This document shows positions 22,662 to 34,613 of a stretch of 61,559 nucleotides of DNA, in pieces (the stretch's first letter is position 1; each line of letters begins with the position of its first letter). Made by a program: the position numbers and the translations under genes. A model generated the notes under the pieces. It saw only the letters and a program-made list of their open reading frames with translations. It made no database searches and had not been told where the DNA came from. Origin of the DNA: Lobulomyces angularis (lineage: Eukaryota > Chytridiomycota > Chytridiomycetes > Lobulomycetales > Lobulomycetaceae); the NCBI GenBank assembly GCA_027604685.1, contig JADHYX010000096.1:1-61559 (forward strand), read 5' to 3'.

Positions 22662-24493
22662 ATGGAATCCGTTTTAGCAAGATTAGAAGCAGCTACTGCT
22701 CGTTTAGAAAAACTATCGAATCAAGGTGTATCAAAAAGCCTTAATGAGGTAGCAACTGAATCCACTTCAACCTCTGCTTCTGTTGCAGCTTTCCAAGAAA
22801 TAGTAAGTGGCAGCTTGGCACAATTTTTAAATGACTCTGCGAAACTTGGAAGTTTGGTGAATGAGCAGGTAAACTAATATTGGAGGCAATTACTATTATT
22901 TTTTATCAACAGGCTAATTTAGTAAAAGCTGCCTTTAATCATCAACTTGCAATTATAACAACTAGTTCAAAAAGTAAGAAACCTGCTGATCAAAAAGTTT
23001 TACAAGATTTGACAAAACCACTTAGTACTACTATACAACAAATTGTAGAGTTAAAGGACAAAAACAGACCCAGTAAATTATTTAATCATTTGGCTGTTGT
23101 TGCTGAAAGTATTGGTGCTTTAGGATGGGTTGTTGTGGTAATCTTATCAATTAAGACGATAATAATTAAAAATTTTTTGTTAACCAGGAACCCACACCAG
23201 TACCTTATGTAGGAGAATTGAAAGAATCTGGCCAGTTTTGGGCCAATAAGGTCATTAAGGAATTTAAAGATAGGTAGAATATTATTTACAATAAAAATCC
23301 TTACTTTTTTAAATTATCTTGACTTCAGTGATAAGTCACAAGTAGACTGGGCTAATAACTACATGAACTTATTAAGCGAGCTACAATCCTACGTTAAAAA
23401 GTGGCACACCACCGGTTTAAGTTGGAATCCCAAGGTAATTTATTTTAAATGTTACTGACTTTTGGTTTAGGGTGGCGACGCCAGTACTGCTGATGGTAAT
23501 TTTTTCTCTAATTCCTCTGTTAAAACATTTTAGTTTCTAAAGTATCGAAAGTACCACCGACTCCTACACCAACTCCAGTTCCTGCTAAACCTACTGTGGC
23601 TGGTGCTGGATTGCTGGCTGGATTATCTGGTGCTGTTAGCGGCTTAAGAAAAGTTGATAAATCTGAAATGGTAATGATAAAAAGAAAAAATTAATTCTAT
23701 TTTAAAACTAGACACACAAAAATCCTGAACTCCGCGCTAGTAGTATAGTGAAAGCCTCCGAATCCCCAGCTCCAAGTAAAACATTTAATGCCATAAATTT
23801 TAATAATTAATACTTCTTTCAAGCAACAAAAGCTGTGGGGAACAACGCTCCCAAAGGCCCACCAAAACTGCAGCTAGAAGGAAGCAAATGGGTTATTGTA
23901 AGTTCATTTTTTTCTATTAATTTCCTCAATTAAACAAATTTGAAATTTTTGTAGGAAAATCATAATAACAATCCTTCAGTTATAGTTGATAAAACCGAAA
24001 TTCGTCATGTGGTATACATTTATAATTGTCAAAATAGTACTGTACAAATAACTGGAAAAGTAAATGCAGTTACCTTAGATAACTGTAAGAAAGTTGGCTT
24101 AGTCTTGGAAAATGTTGTTAGTACAGTGGATGTTGTTAATTGTAAAAGCTGTAAGGTGCAAATTACTGGAAAAGCACCTACAGCAAATATCGACAAAACA
24201 GATGGGCTACAACTCTTCCTTTCCAGAGAAGGGCTGGATGTGGAAATTTTCACTGCTAAAAGTAAAATATTAATTGTATTACCCATTAAACATAACTTCT
24301 AGGCTCTGAATTAAATGTTGTTTTCGAAGATCCAAAAGTTGCTCCAGGTAAAAGTAAAGCAGAAAGATTTTTTTTATCCCTTCATTAACTAATAGGTTCT
24401 GCGGATTATATTGAAAAGCCATTAAGTGAACAATTTAAGACTAAAATAGTTGATGGCTCCCTTGTAACCGTTCCAGTAGAACACACTGGTTAA
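22662..24493 (+). CDS. CAP1: Cyclase-associated protein / Srv2 (actin recycling)
   Basis: About 470 residues in about ten exons. The N-terminus (ESVLARLEAATARLEKLS) is the oligomerising helix of CAP. The helical folded domain follows (LFNHLAVVAESIGALGWVVV, then WANKVIKEFK). A Pro-rich linker comes next (VPPTPTPTPVPAKP), then a WH2-like region (LSGAVSGLRKVDKSEMTHKN). The C-terminal CARP beta-helix reads GSKWVIENHNNNPSVIV, YIYNCQNSTVQITGKVNAVT, then VEIFTAKSSELNVVF and PLSEQFKTKIVDGSLVTVP. CAP releases ADP-actin from cofilin and recharges monomers; in many fungi the N-terminus also binds adenylyl cyclase. Introns are short (20-70 nt). Start ATG at 22662, TAA at 24491-24493. Confidence 0.97.
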
Positions 24494-25203
24494 ATGAAAG
24501 TTTTTTTTTTTTTTAAATTTTAGCCTTTGCTTCTTTTTCTAAATGATTTAGTTTACATATAAATAATATAATTTTTTTAAGTTGTTTTTTAAATTGATGA
24601 AAAAAAATTCTAAAGATAATAGAATAAGCTGCAGGGATAATGATTGTAAGTTATTAAATAAAACTATCATTAATAGTAACTTCTCAACATACAACACATC
24701 ATCAATGTAAAGGCAAAAAAAAAAATAACAATAATAATTTAAACTTTTTTCTCTATAACAAACAATATGAATGAAATAGATTTTTTAAATAAACTTCAAC
24801 AAATTCGGTTCGTAGAAAAATGGTAAAAGTATAAGCAAATTATTGGAAGACAGAGTAGACCTCACAATAAAAATAATAGATAATATATTATTACAATTAA
24901 ATTTTTCGTAACGCCGGTAATGTACCCTCAAAGTATACCAAACAAGTACACTTCAATAAAAAGAATTGAGTTTGATTGATTTTTTTACTTAACTAAAACA
25001 CCGCTAAAATGTAATTTAGTTTAAGCTTCTTTTATTAAAAAAAAGTTACTTGAAAAATTAAAAAAAGCAATTCAAATGTAATTGCTAAAAACTTTTTTAA
25101 AGAAATGATATCAATAAATAGACTATTATTGAATAAAATTTCTACATAAAAAAAAAAAAAATTTTTTATAATTTTTTTTTGAAACCTTAACAGAATTGTT
25201 ATA
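24494..25203. other. Intergenic region between CAP and LSM8
   Basis: No gene is supported. 24880-24960 has somewhat higher GC and no repeats. The rest is A/T-run DNA with the likely LSM8 promoter close to 25150. Confidence 0.4.
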
Positions 25204-25621
25204 ATGACGGAACTAGAGACTTTTCAAAATAAAATTGTTCAAGTATTAACAAGGGATGGGCAGTTGGTATTAGGAAAATTGAAAGGCTTTGATCAAACAG
25301 TAAACATTATACTAACTGAAAGTAAGTTAAGAAATTTCAGTGAGGAGGGAACTCAAGAGGTTCAAGTTGGTTTACAACTAATACGTGGTGACAATATGTA
25401 AGAGAAAAATTAAAAAAATTAAAATAAAAAAGTTCTTATAATTTTAATTTTTTATGAATAAAAATGAACTAAAGTTTTTTTTTTAATTTTTTTTTTTATG
25501 TAAATTTTTAAAAATCAAAAAAATTAGTGCCCTAATTAGTGAAGTTGATGAAGAATTGGATGATAAAATAAACTGGGAGAGTGTTTGTTGCAAACCTTTT
25601 ATTTCCCTATTGCATAAATAA
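25204..25621 (+). CDS. LSM8: U6 snRNA-associated Sm-like protein LSm8
   Basis: Two exons encode about 95 residues. The first has the Sm1 motif (FQNKIVQVLTRDGQLVLGKL, then GFDQTVNIILTE). The second, after an intron of about 130 nt, is ALISEVDEELDDKINWESV. Sm2 is represented by 'LQLIRGDNIALISEVD', where LSm8 family members have 'IRGDNV'. LSm8 makes the nuclear LSm2-8 ring that binds the U6 snRNA 3' end for splicing. The family call is strong; LSm1 is the main alternative but lacks this RGDN-(I/V)-A pattern. Confidence 0.93.
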
Positions 25622-26121
25622 GTTAAAATTAAGAATTCTTTTTTTTTTCATCATTTTTTGTCTTTATTTAGATTGCTATTTTATTTTATTTTATTTTATT
25701 TTTATTTTTATTTTCTTTTATGTACAATGTAAAATTTAAATTAAAGTGGTTTTTAATTGTTTTTATTTTTTTTTAATTTTTAACCTTACTGACCTAAAAA
25801 TTTAATTACAATTTTTTTAATATCATTTATGAAAAAGAAACGCTAATAATATTTCCTGAACACATTTGTTAGAGCTGTCAGTAATCTTCCTGAAATTTTT
25901 TTGATTAACTAAATGCGCACAATTGGTATGGTAGTTTATACACAACACTGTAGAATTTTTTAAATACACGTTAAACTGAAAGCAAGAAATTATGAGCAAA
26001 ATTACAAAAATTTTGCCAAAAAAATCTGGTGGATGATTGGTATGAAAAAAAAAAAAATTTATTGAAAAAAGAAAAGTTTTATATTATATCAATTTTTTTA
26101 AAAAAAACCATATAGGAAGCT
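25622..26121. other. Spacer between LSM8 and the multi-pass membrane protein gene
   Basis: AT-rich with T-run tracts at 25640-25790. A short open piece at 25991 (MSKITKILPKKSGG) ends at a stop and could not be joined in phase to the next exon, so translation is taken to start at 26122. Confidence 0.35.
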
Positions 26122-27245
26122 ATGGTAATAGCGAACTGGAATGATCCCCTGGATGATGTAACTTGGACAACAGCAGCACAGGTTAATGGCAAAAAAAGTG
26201 GCATCTACCCATTATTAGTTTTCATCTCTCAATTAGCAAACCTTAATTTTTTTTTTACCGTAAAAACAGATGTCAATATTAATTGGAATATTAAATTTAC
26301 TTGAATTTTTCAAGCAGTACAGTGAAATTGATGAAACTAACCCAAAAAGCAAGCGCACCGGGATTTTTTATTTAAAACTAGCTGCATTTTTTTTAGCAAC
26401 CTTAAGAAACGTGTCAGCAACTTACATTTCACATCTATGGGCGATTGGCAGCGGTGATAAACAATGGTATATTGCTCATCGGATAATTGTTATGTTAACT
26501 TGGTAAGAAATAATTTCTATACAGTATTTTCAAAAAAAGTAAAATATAAAAATTTAGGATAATGACCTTTTATTTGTTATACTACAGATTCGCAGTGACT
26601 TTTAGACTTTCCCAAAAAAAAAGCGTTTTAGTAGGTAAATTTGTACTGGGGTTCCTGGTGGCAGCGTAACAAAAAAAAAAATAATAATAAAGATTAATTT
26701 TAACGTACTTTTTCCTTTGTGTAGAGCTATAGCTGAATGTTTTGGATGCCTAGTAATGAGCTACACAGACTGCTGGAATATTTTTGAACCTGCCTTGAGT
26801 ATTGGGTAAGGTTAAAGAAAAATCGAATATTAAAAATAAAAGAGTTTTGTTGTCAACGGTGTATTTTGACTTGTATTATATGATTAGCCTCTGTTTCCTC
26901 TTTGTTCACATGAAAAGCAACAAAGATACAGTTAAAGCAATAAAATATCTATCGTCTCCATTAGAAACCATGATAGTTTGTCTTCTCTACTGCATTACTG
27001 CCTGGATTTATTTTTTAAACACCAACACTGAGTATACATGGTTAACATACTTCAGCAATACTTGGTGGAACATTAGCTGGAGTTTGATTCCGTTTATAGG
27101 TAGATTTAAGATGAATTTTTTTTTAAATAAGTATTATTTTTTTTTAGTTATTAGAAGTTCATCCAACAAGGATATAAAAAAATTAACAGAACTAAAGGTA
27201 CAAGAAGTTGTTACATATAAAGATAAAGGATATATTGAATGCTAA
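26122..27245 (+). CDS. Multi-pass membrane protein of unknown family (about six segments)
   Basis: About 280 residues in six exons. ATG at 26122 (MVIANWNDPLDDVTWTTAAQ) follows the pattern of an N-terminal extracellular or luminal part. Hydrophobic segments include SILIGILNLLEFF, YLKLAAFFLATLRNV, HRIIVMLTWIMTFYLLYYRF, VGKFVLGFLVAAIAECFGCL, LETMIVCLLYCITAWIYFL and WWNISWSLIPFIV. Conserved-looking polar residues (HLWAIGSGDKQWYIAHR, SYTDCWNIF) lie between them. The tail is short and Lys-rich. No kinase, transporter or GPCR signature could be named. A decayed relative is on the other strand at 32300-32970. Joins are in phase at every intron, which supports the model. Confidence 0.75.
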
Positions 27246-27680
27246 GTATTTGCCACTAAAGTGCTGATTTTTGATAAAATTTTATTGTGTTTTATAAAAA
27301 TTAGGAATGAAAGAGATTTTTTTATAATATTATTTAATTGTTTTATTTGCATCTTTCAATTTTCAAAGCTCTTTGATGCGTTTAAAGAATTCTTCTAAAA
27401 AACCTTTTTCTGTAAAACGTAATTTATAGCATTATTAATTGATTTTAGCTTCTAAGTACGCATTCTTTCTAAAAAATATATAACGAAGTAGATACTGCCA
27501 ACGGTGTTTAGGAAAACGATACCCTAAATCTACTATTAACAAGTATAAAAAGTTCAAATTGTATTGATTAAATTAAAATAGAAACGAAAGGAGAGTAGTG
27601 TTTTAGGGAATTCCCTTAAGAATTGACCAGTTATCAAAATATCAACTCTTTCCAAAATTTTTTATATTTCGAAATTTTTT

Positions 27681-27691
27681 GAATATTCGAA
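27681..27691. promoter_or_regulatory. Candidate heat-shock element-like site upstream of HSF A
   Basis: GAATATTCGAA contains GAA-nn-TTC, the inverted 5-bp unit of heat-shock elements, with another TTCGAA at 27669-27674. It lies about 240 nt upstream of the HSF A start. Such short matches arise easily by chance in AT-rich DNA. Confidence 0.2.
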
Positions 27692-27929
27692 GATAAGTTT
27701 GGCAAACCTATAAGCTTAAAAAAGTTGATCTTTCTTTATTTAGATTTAAGTTGTGCTGGATGTAGTATTTTTTAGTATAGTTTTTGTTGAAATTTTCCAG
27801 CTTAATCCCGATTTATTTTATTTCTGGACGCGAGTTTACCAAAAAAAGAAAAATGCAATAAAAATAAAAAATAGGAACCGAAATTTACGACTTAAATAAA
27901 ATAAAAATTGTTTTCCTTCGTTTTTCTGT

Positions 27930-29547
27930 ATGAAAACTTTAAAATTTGTTGAGAAATTGTATTCGTAAGTATCTACAAAAATAGTTCTCCCCATTCACCT
28001 TTTTGAACTGCAGTATTTTAGAAAATGGGGAGTTTTCGCAGTGTATAGAATGGAGTGAGGCTGGCAATTCTTTCATCATTACTGACACTGATCTCTTTCA
28101 GAAAAATGTTCTACCGATCTACTTTAGCCATTCAAATTTAAAAAGCTGTAGAAAATATTTTTAATTTCTTTTTATTTACCTTTTTTTTTTTAAAAGTTGT
28201 TCGGCAAATTAACTACTACAACTTTCAAAAACGAAACAGAAAATACTTTTATAGGCAAGATGTGTCTGAAAAAGAAAAAGATCAGAAACCGAAAGAATTT
28301 TCAAATGTAAATTTTATTAAAGGAAGACCAGATTTACTAAAAAACATCTTCAGAAAAACCAACTCAACTACTTCAAACAGTACCAATAAATGCTCAAATA
28401 AAAGCAAATGCTTATCTATCACTTCACTCCATGAGAATGCAATTGAATGTGAAGAGTTAACAAACATAAGAAAAAAAACAAAAAACGAAAATGATAATAT
28501 AGAGGCTTGCTATAATGGTAATATATATGATAGTAATAATTTTATGTTTTAGTTACTTTTATGGCGGAAAGTAAAGATGACACTCCTTTAATCCAAGATG
28601 ATAGCACAATTACAAGTTTTGATATTATAGATTCAGAAATAGCTTCAAAAAACGATGTTAGTTTTGAAAATGATGTGAATGTATCGGCAGCTTCTGTCAT
28701 TGGAAATGACGATAAATTCTGTATGCAATCTCCAATACCCACTACCACCTCGACTTTTTCCTTCGAAGCTACTTTTAATTGTTGTTCGCCACTAAACTCT
28801 TGTTTTGATGTAGATTGTGTATACCCAACGCCAAGCAAAAGCAGCACTACTCCCTTTCAGTTCGTCTCTGATGATATGCATATTAATAGTGGTGCGTTGA
28901 GGTTCTCCAATGCAAATTACGATCGAACAATTAGAAATTTATCCGAAGAATTTTACTCATGTAATACTCCAACGATTGCATCCCAAAAAATATGTAAAAG
29001 GACTAGTTTGGAATACTTTTGTGAGAAGTATAATTGTATTGATGCTACACAAAAAGATTTACAGGAATTTTGTAGAAATAGCTCTATATCTAATGATTCG
29101 AATCAGTGTTATAGTAAACCTAATCAAGATTGTTATCAAGGTCAAAGCAGGTTCCAAAAGGAAAATCAAGAAATATCACCTTTGAGTTATTATTCTTCGT
29201 CCTTTCCTTCGTCATCCTACAATAGTTCAGACACCGAACATAATAGTTTAGATAACAATTCTACAACAATAATGGCTGACTATTGTCAAAACAGTTTAGA
29301 TAGCAGCAATACCACCGAAATTAAAGTTACCACTTCTTGGATTGGCAGTGTTAGCATTTGTGAAGAACAAGCAGTTCCCCCTCAGGTTGTATCTCGGCAA
29401 AAATTAGTAAATTCACCAGTACCAATCGAATCGATTGGCTCCTTTGAAAATAGTGCTGAATCTTCTGAAATGAATCTTTGCGAATTTCTAAACTCTGTTG
29501 AAAACGTTAGTTTCGACATTTTTAATAAGAGTATGATGTTAATGTAG
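27930..29547 (+). CDS. Heat-shock-factor-type transcription factor (paralog A)
   Basis: Three introns interrupt a gene of about 460 residues. The first two exons join to MKTLKFVEKLYS, then ILENGEFSQCIEWSEAGNSF, then IITDTDLFQKNVLPIYFSHS, and NLKSFVRQINYYNFQKR. That is a complete HSF winged-helix DNA-binding domain, with the recognition helix SFVRQ-(I/L)-N-x-Y-x-F. The domain ends with KEFSNVNFIKGRPDLLKNI, the counterpart of the canonical 'F-x-R-G-x-P-x-L-L' end. No HR-A/B leucine-heptad region is evident. The last exon (28561-29547) is Ser/Asn/Thr-rich and disordered, ending with EMNLCEFLNSVENVSFDIF, which looks like a short acidic-hydrophobic activation motif. It would bind HSE-like sites, probably as a monomer or through another interface. 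Confidence 0.85.
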
Positions 29548-29969
29548 GAATATCTGTTTTCCGTTTTTTTGTTTCAAATCCAATGTAAATAAATGCAAGG
29601 TTTTTTTGATATTTTTGAATACAATATTTTTAGACTTTACACAACTGCTGATTGCAATTATTGCACCAGCAAATTATCAACAGTCTTTTTTAAAAATAAA
29701 ATGCTATAGGATACATTAAATGAATCCATTTTTGAATCATTCAGTATCAATCTGGATCTTAACTTACCCCTTTGTGAGAAAAAAAAAAAATTAAAAAAAA
29801 ACATTAAAGTTTACCTCATTCACTTGAAGTTGCTATCAAAAAAAACATCATATAATTCCACTGTTCTTTGATTTGAAATATCTAGTTTCATTTAACTTGT
29901 AGCGATCTACTCATTTCGTTTTCCTCAAAGTTGGATACAGCTTAAAACATAAAAGCATAATTTTACATA

Positions 29970-31875
29970 ATGATACCTTCTACTTCCTTCTTTTTATTTT
30001 TTTTGTTTCTGATAAATTCCTCATATTCTGAATCGTCAATTTGTAAAAATGATAAATCCTTAACTGTTGTTGGGGATAGTAATTCTTTTATATTTCTGGA
30101 AGGTAAGTGGAACTAAAAAAATTTAAGATGTTTATTATTTTTTTATTTCAAAGGTTACACTTTGAACTCTTTTAATCAGTATACCTTTATTAGAAAATTT
30201 AATACTAGAAAGGAAAACAGTTGTAAATGTTTAGAACACTGCAAAGAAAATAAAAGTGCCTGTGACTGGGTAGAAGTTACAAGTGAAGGCTGTTTAATAT
30301 ATAAACTGAAAAAAAATGAAAATCAATCAACAGTTTTTAAAGCTGATCCGAATACAGTTTTAGATGGAAAATTATTATCAATTCTACCAATTGAAAAAAG
30401 TTTTATCAATTTAAATCTTGATCAGTGCATTGGTTCCTGCATTGCCACTTCCACTTGTGAAGTTATCTCTTTTACTTCTAATAATACTTGGTAATTTTAA
30501 ATTTCATTCAAGTTTTTCCAAATAAAAAATTGAATAAAAAAATATAATTTTTTTTATTAATGATAGTTTATTACAAAAATTTGCTCCTTCTTTGAATGGA
30601 AACATTGGAATTTTGCTAGGAAATAATTTAACTGCTCCATTACCTTATATGCCTAAGGTGATACATTCAGTGATTAAAATTATGAAATTTTTAATACTTT
30701 TGAATTTTTTTAGTCTCTTACCCAACCAAATGCTACCTCAAACAACTCAGCATCAAATTCATCACTTCCATCAAATTCAATTTTTTCTGTTGATGTTACT
30801 GATAAATTTTTCATCTTGACCGCAGTGTTTTGTTCACTATTTTTACTACTTTTAACTATCAGCATTATAGTTTTCTTTTTCTGTTTAAATAAAAAGTCAA
30901 AAACGAAAAAACCACCAAGATTCAATTTTGATTCACTACAGTACTTACGGTACAGAGTAGAAGGTGAGAGACGATATCAGCGGAATCGAAATTCAGATAC
31001 TTCGCTGCACAGATTTATTTCAAGAATAGGCACTACTACCTCAAATCGCATACACAATGAAATGAATTTATCCACCGCTAATCGACCATATACTTATCCT
31101 GGAAGATTCATTGAAGGACCGGAAACTCCATCAACAAAAGCGGAGTCGAAGGTTTCAGTACCTACTGTTGCCCTTCCTGTAGACGCAACTGAAGAATATG
31201 AATTTAACAATTTGGGTAACAATGCTTCAGTTTCGGTGGGCAATAAAAAAAATGGGGTTGATAATTCAAATCTTTTTATATCTGAAATTTCTTCAACGGG
31301 AAGCTCAGAAGAAACAGATTATCAACGAGAGGTTTCAGATATTGAAAGTTTTAAGAATACCTTTCCAAATGGTACTAATAATGATACTGGAGAATTGAAG
31401 AGACCTGGCAATACCCTTAACAAGGATAGTGGTGAACTATTTAGAAAAAGAACTTTTAATTCTATTGGCTCAATTCAAAACTCCCAAAGTGAAAGCATAT
31501 TAGTTCAAAATAAATCACTGAACATCAACAAAAGTATTTCTGATCATAACAGCAATAATGTGGTGAGACCATCAATAAATGAGTTAGTGTTTGCGCTGCC
31601 ATCGCCTCCAGGTAATTCTATATCAAAAAGAAACGAAATTCAACACAATCAAACTCCTTATTGGAATAATAATGCTGAGATTCAAGTAAATGGCAGGTCA
31701 TCTTTTTCAACTGAGAACTCCGCACATTCTTTTCGATCACGGTAACTTTATTTATGCTATTTACATTCAAAATTTTACCACTAAATTTAAAAGTAGCTCT
31801 AGCGCATCAGAATTTAGCAAAAAAAATTCCGGATTATTTGCCAATAACATGAACCTATTTTATGAAAATATGTAA
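29970..31875 (+). CDS. Type I membrane protein with PAN/apple-like ectodomain
   Basis: About 560 residues. A signal peptide is visible (STSFFLFFLFLINSS) after ATG at 29970. The ectodomain has Cys-rich modules reminiscent of PAN/apple repeats: CKCLEHCKENKSACDWVE with 'GCLIY', then LDQCIGSCIATSTCEVISF with 'CLLQKF'. A Ser/Asn-rich stalk precedes one transmembrane segment (FFILTAVFCSLFLLLLTISI, continuing IVFFF) and a basic stop-transfer (CLNKKSKTKKPPRF). The cytoplasmic tail of about 300 residues is Ser/Asn/Glu-rich and disordered. An exon join at 31742 replaces the in-frame TAA and adds a 30-residue end. PAN domains bind protein or carbohydrate, so a surface receptor/adhesin role is likely but not shown. 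Confidence 0.7.
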
Positions 31876-32299
31876 GTTCTAAAACAAATCATTTTATTAT
31901 TTTATTTTCAACCCAATAATTTCATAACTTAAAAAAAACAAATTTTTTTTTTAATTTTTTGAAATATCCTTAACACCTTTGAAAATATATTTCTCTAAAC
32001 TTATAAAAATAGGAGTCCTGATTCGAAAAGGACCCAAGATCGTGACTAGCAAAAATAGAATAAATTTTTTTTTTCATTAGGAGTAATTTATAATTCATGT
32101 TTTTTTTGTGATATCCTTTAATTAATCTTTTGACAATTTCTTTTTTTCTTTGTTAAGTAATAGTGGTATAAATAATTACAAAAAAATTATAGAATTAATA
32201 CGTTATTATAAAAATCGAAAGTTATTTATATGATAATAAATTTCCTCATAAGGTATGATAAAGTAAAACAACAAAAAAGTCACATAGTCACATTTTTTA
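31876..32299. other. Intergenic region, no gene seen
   Basis: A/T-run DNA between the PAN-like membrane gene and the decayed membrane-protein copy. Nothing recognised. Confidence 0.4.
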
Positions 32300-32970
32300 A
32301 ATTGAAAATACCATATTTGAAAAAACACCTACAAAAGGAAACCATACTCCAGCAAATGTTCCACCAAGTATTGCTAAGTATGCTAACCATACGTATTCAG
32401 TGCTGGTGTTCAAAAAATATATTCACAAAGTATTTCAGCATTGAAGACAAACCAACCTGGAATCTAACGGAGACGATAGGTAGTTTATTGCTGTACTGTT
32501 ATTTGCCACTTTTCATACGCACAAAGGGTAAAGCATAGTAATGCACGTTAATATACACCGTTGACAATATTTGTTTTTTTTCTTATTAGAAAGCAAACTA
32601 ACAAGTAATTCTTTTAAAATCTTACCTGATACTCACTAAGATTCGAACCTGTGGTATGGATCAATACTAAAAACTCTACCCATTCAGCAATCGCTCTAAA
32701 ATGAAAAAAAAACCAAAAACTTCAAAGTTTTGTTTTTTTTTTTTAATAATAGAGCAATTACAAAATTTACCTCTAAAACACTTCCTTCGTTAATAATTTT
32801 GAAAATTCATTGCAAAACCGGTAGTACATCAAATAAAATGTCATTTTCATTCCTCATCAATATAACAATAGCACGATGAGAAATGTAAGGTTGATTGTCA
32901 CCACCACAGTGCCCAAAGATGCGAAAAGCAATTTTACAGATATCTTTCCAACAATAGCCATTAAAACCAT
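32300..32970 (-). pseudogene. Decayed inverted copy of the multi-pass membrane protein gene
   Basis: The minus strand matches the 26122-27245 gene along most of its length. Pieces include FLNTSTEYVWLAYLAILGGT (gene: FLNTNTEYTWLTYFSNTWW), AIAEWVEFLVLIHTT after a GT-AG-like junction (gene: AIAECFGCLVMSYTD), MTFYLMYYRF (gene: MTFYLLYYRF) and DNQPYISHRAIVIL (gene: DKQWYIAHRIIVML). The intron-like stretch TTGTCAACGGTGTAT is also shared. The copy has frame breaks and lacks the equivalent of one intron between the HR-IVM and MTFY segments. It may be an older paralog in decay rather than a functional gene. Confidence 0.7.
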
Positions 32971-33347
32971 GTAACTCAATTTTCAGTAGCTACATCAGTT
33001 TGATCACACAATTTCGTTTTGAATAAGTTTGAAAATAGTTTGACACGTGAAATTAAATATTCTTTTTAGTTAAATGTTAAAATAAACATAATTTTTGATC
33101 TGATGCAAATTTTAGAAACTATATATAGGAAGACAAATTTTCAGTTTATACCATTACATAAAACGCTATACCATTTCAGTTTGTCATAAGTTTCCAACAT
33201 CCATCAAACCTCCAAAAAAAGATGTTTATCAATTGTAATTTATCAATTATTCAAAAATCGTTTTAAAACATCAATTTTTGGGCAAAAAAAAAAATAAAAA
33301 TTTTTCTATATATAAATATTTTTTTTCAGTTCTTATTTAATCTCCAA

Positions 33348-34356
33348 ATGTCAAGTTTGCTTTCATCAAGTTTTGAAGACTCTTCACCAATATCCTCCTA
33401 TAGCAATAATTTAAAGAAGGTTATAAAAAAAAAAAAATCAAATTTAAGCAAGTTAAAAGAGAATGAACAACATTATCAGACAAATAGTGATAGTGGAACT
33501 GAAAGTAGCTCAACAAATAATAATTTAATAAAGAGATATAAAAAGCCTTCGTTTAAATTAAAGACCCTAGTCTTAGGTAACTACAAATATTTTTGCTACT
33601 TTTTTTTTTAAAAGCTGTTTTTTGGTAGATTTGGATGAAACATTAATTCATTCGACTTCAAGAATGGCTTCAAGAAAACATGATCATATGGTTGAGGTTT
33701 TAATTGATAAACATATTTGTATGTACTATGTATATAAAAGACCGCATGTTGATTATTTTTTACAAAAAGGTGCATTTTTTTTGGAACCACTAACATAATT
33801 TAATAGTTAATTTTTTTCTTTTTCAGTTTCAGAATGGTATAAAGTTGTTATATTCACTGCTTCGATGGCGGAATATGCGGACCCCGTAATAGATTGGTTG
33901 GATAAATCTAAAACATTAATATCCAGTCGTTATTTTCGTCAGGTATATATATAAAGTTTTTCAATTAAAAAAAATTGACTCCGGCATTTTTTTTTTAATT
34001 ATTTAGTCATGTACTTTAATGCGGGGGGTATTTTTAAAAGATTTAACTGTTATTGATCAAGATTTATCAAATGTCTGCTTAATTGATAATTCCTCTGCCA
34101 GTTTTTCTTTACAAATGGGTGAGAATATATATATCTTTTTTACCATTTTTTAAATCTTGAAATATTATTTGAAATATATAATTTTATTTTTAACTAATTT
34201 GGTTTTTTTTTTTTTTTTACATAATTAGACAATGCTATCCCTATTGAAAGTTGGTTGTCTGATAAAAATGATGTAGCACTATTGGATTTGTTACCTTTTT
34301 TAGAAGCTTTAAGATTTTGTCATGATGTACGCAGCATCTTGTCATTAAGGGTGTAG
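33348..34356 (+). CDS. NIF/CTD-type phosphatase (Nem1/CTDNEP1-like)
   Basis: About 240 residues in five exons. The HAD-type phosphatase signature [10 protein letters not shown] spans an exon join, after a Ser/Lys-rich N-terminal region. The NIF domain follows: [54 protein letters not shown], and the C-terminal [13 protein letters not shown] with '[20 protein letters not shown]'. This order and the ending [19 protein letters not shown] match Nem1/CTDNEP1, which dephosphorylates lipin at the nuclear envelope. A clear membrane anchor is not visible, so an SCP-type CTD phosphatase is the alternative. Confidence 0.88.
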
Positions 34357-34613
34357 TTAAAGTAAAAATTGAAATCAGAAACTGTATAATATAGATTTAC
34401 TTAATTTTTTTTTTTTATTTAATTATCATAATTTTTATTTAAACTGTCTAAATATTATAAAGCATTGGTTTTCGTTAATTATATAAATTTCGTAAAAAAA
34501 AAAAAAAATTAAAATTCATTCGAATTTAACGTTAAGATCTATCTAAAAAAGTTCTAAACTTAATTGCAAATAAAAACATTGCAAGTTTAGGTTTAAAATA
34601 GAAACGGTTTTCT

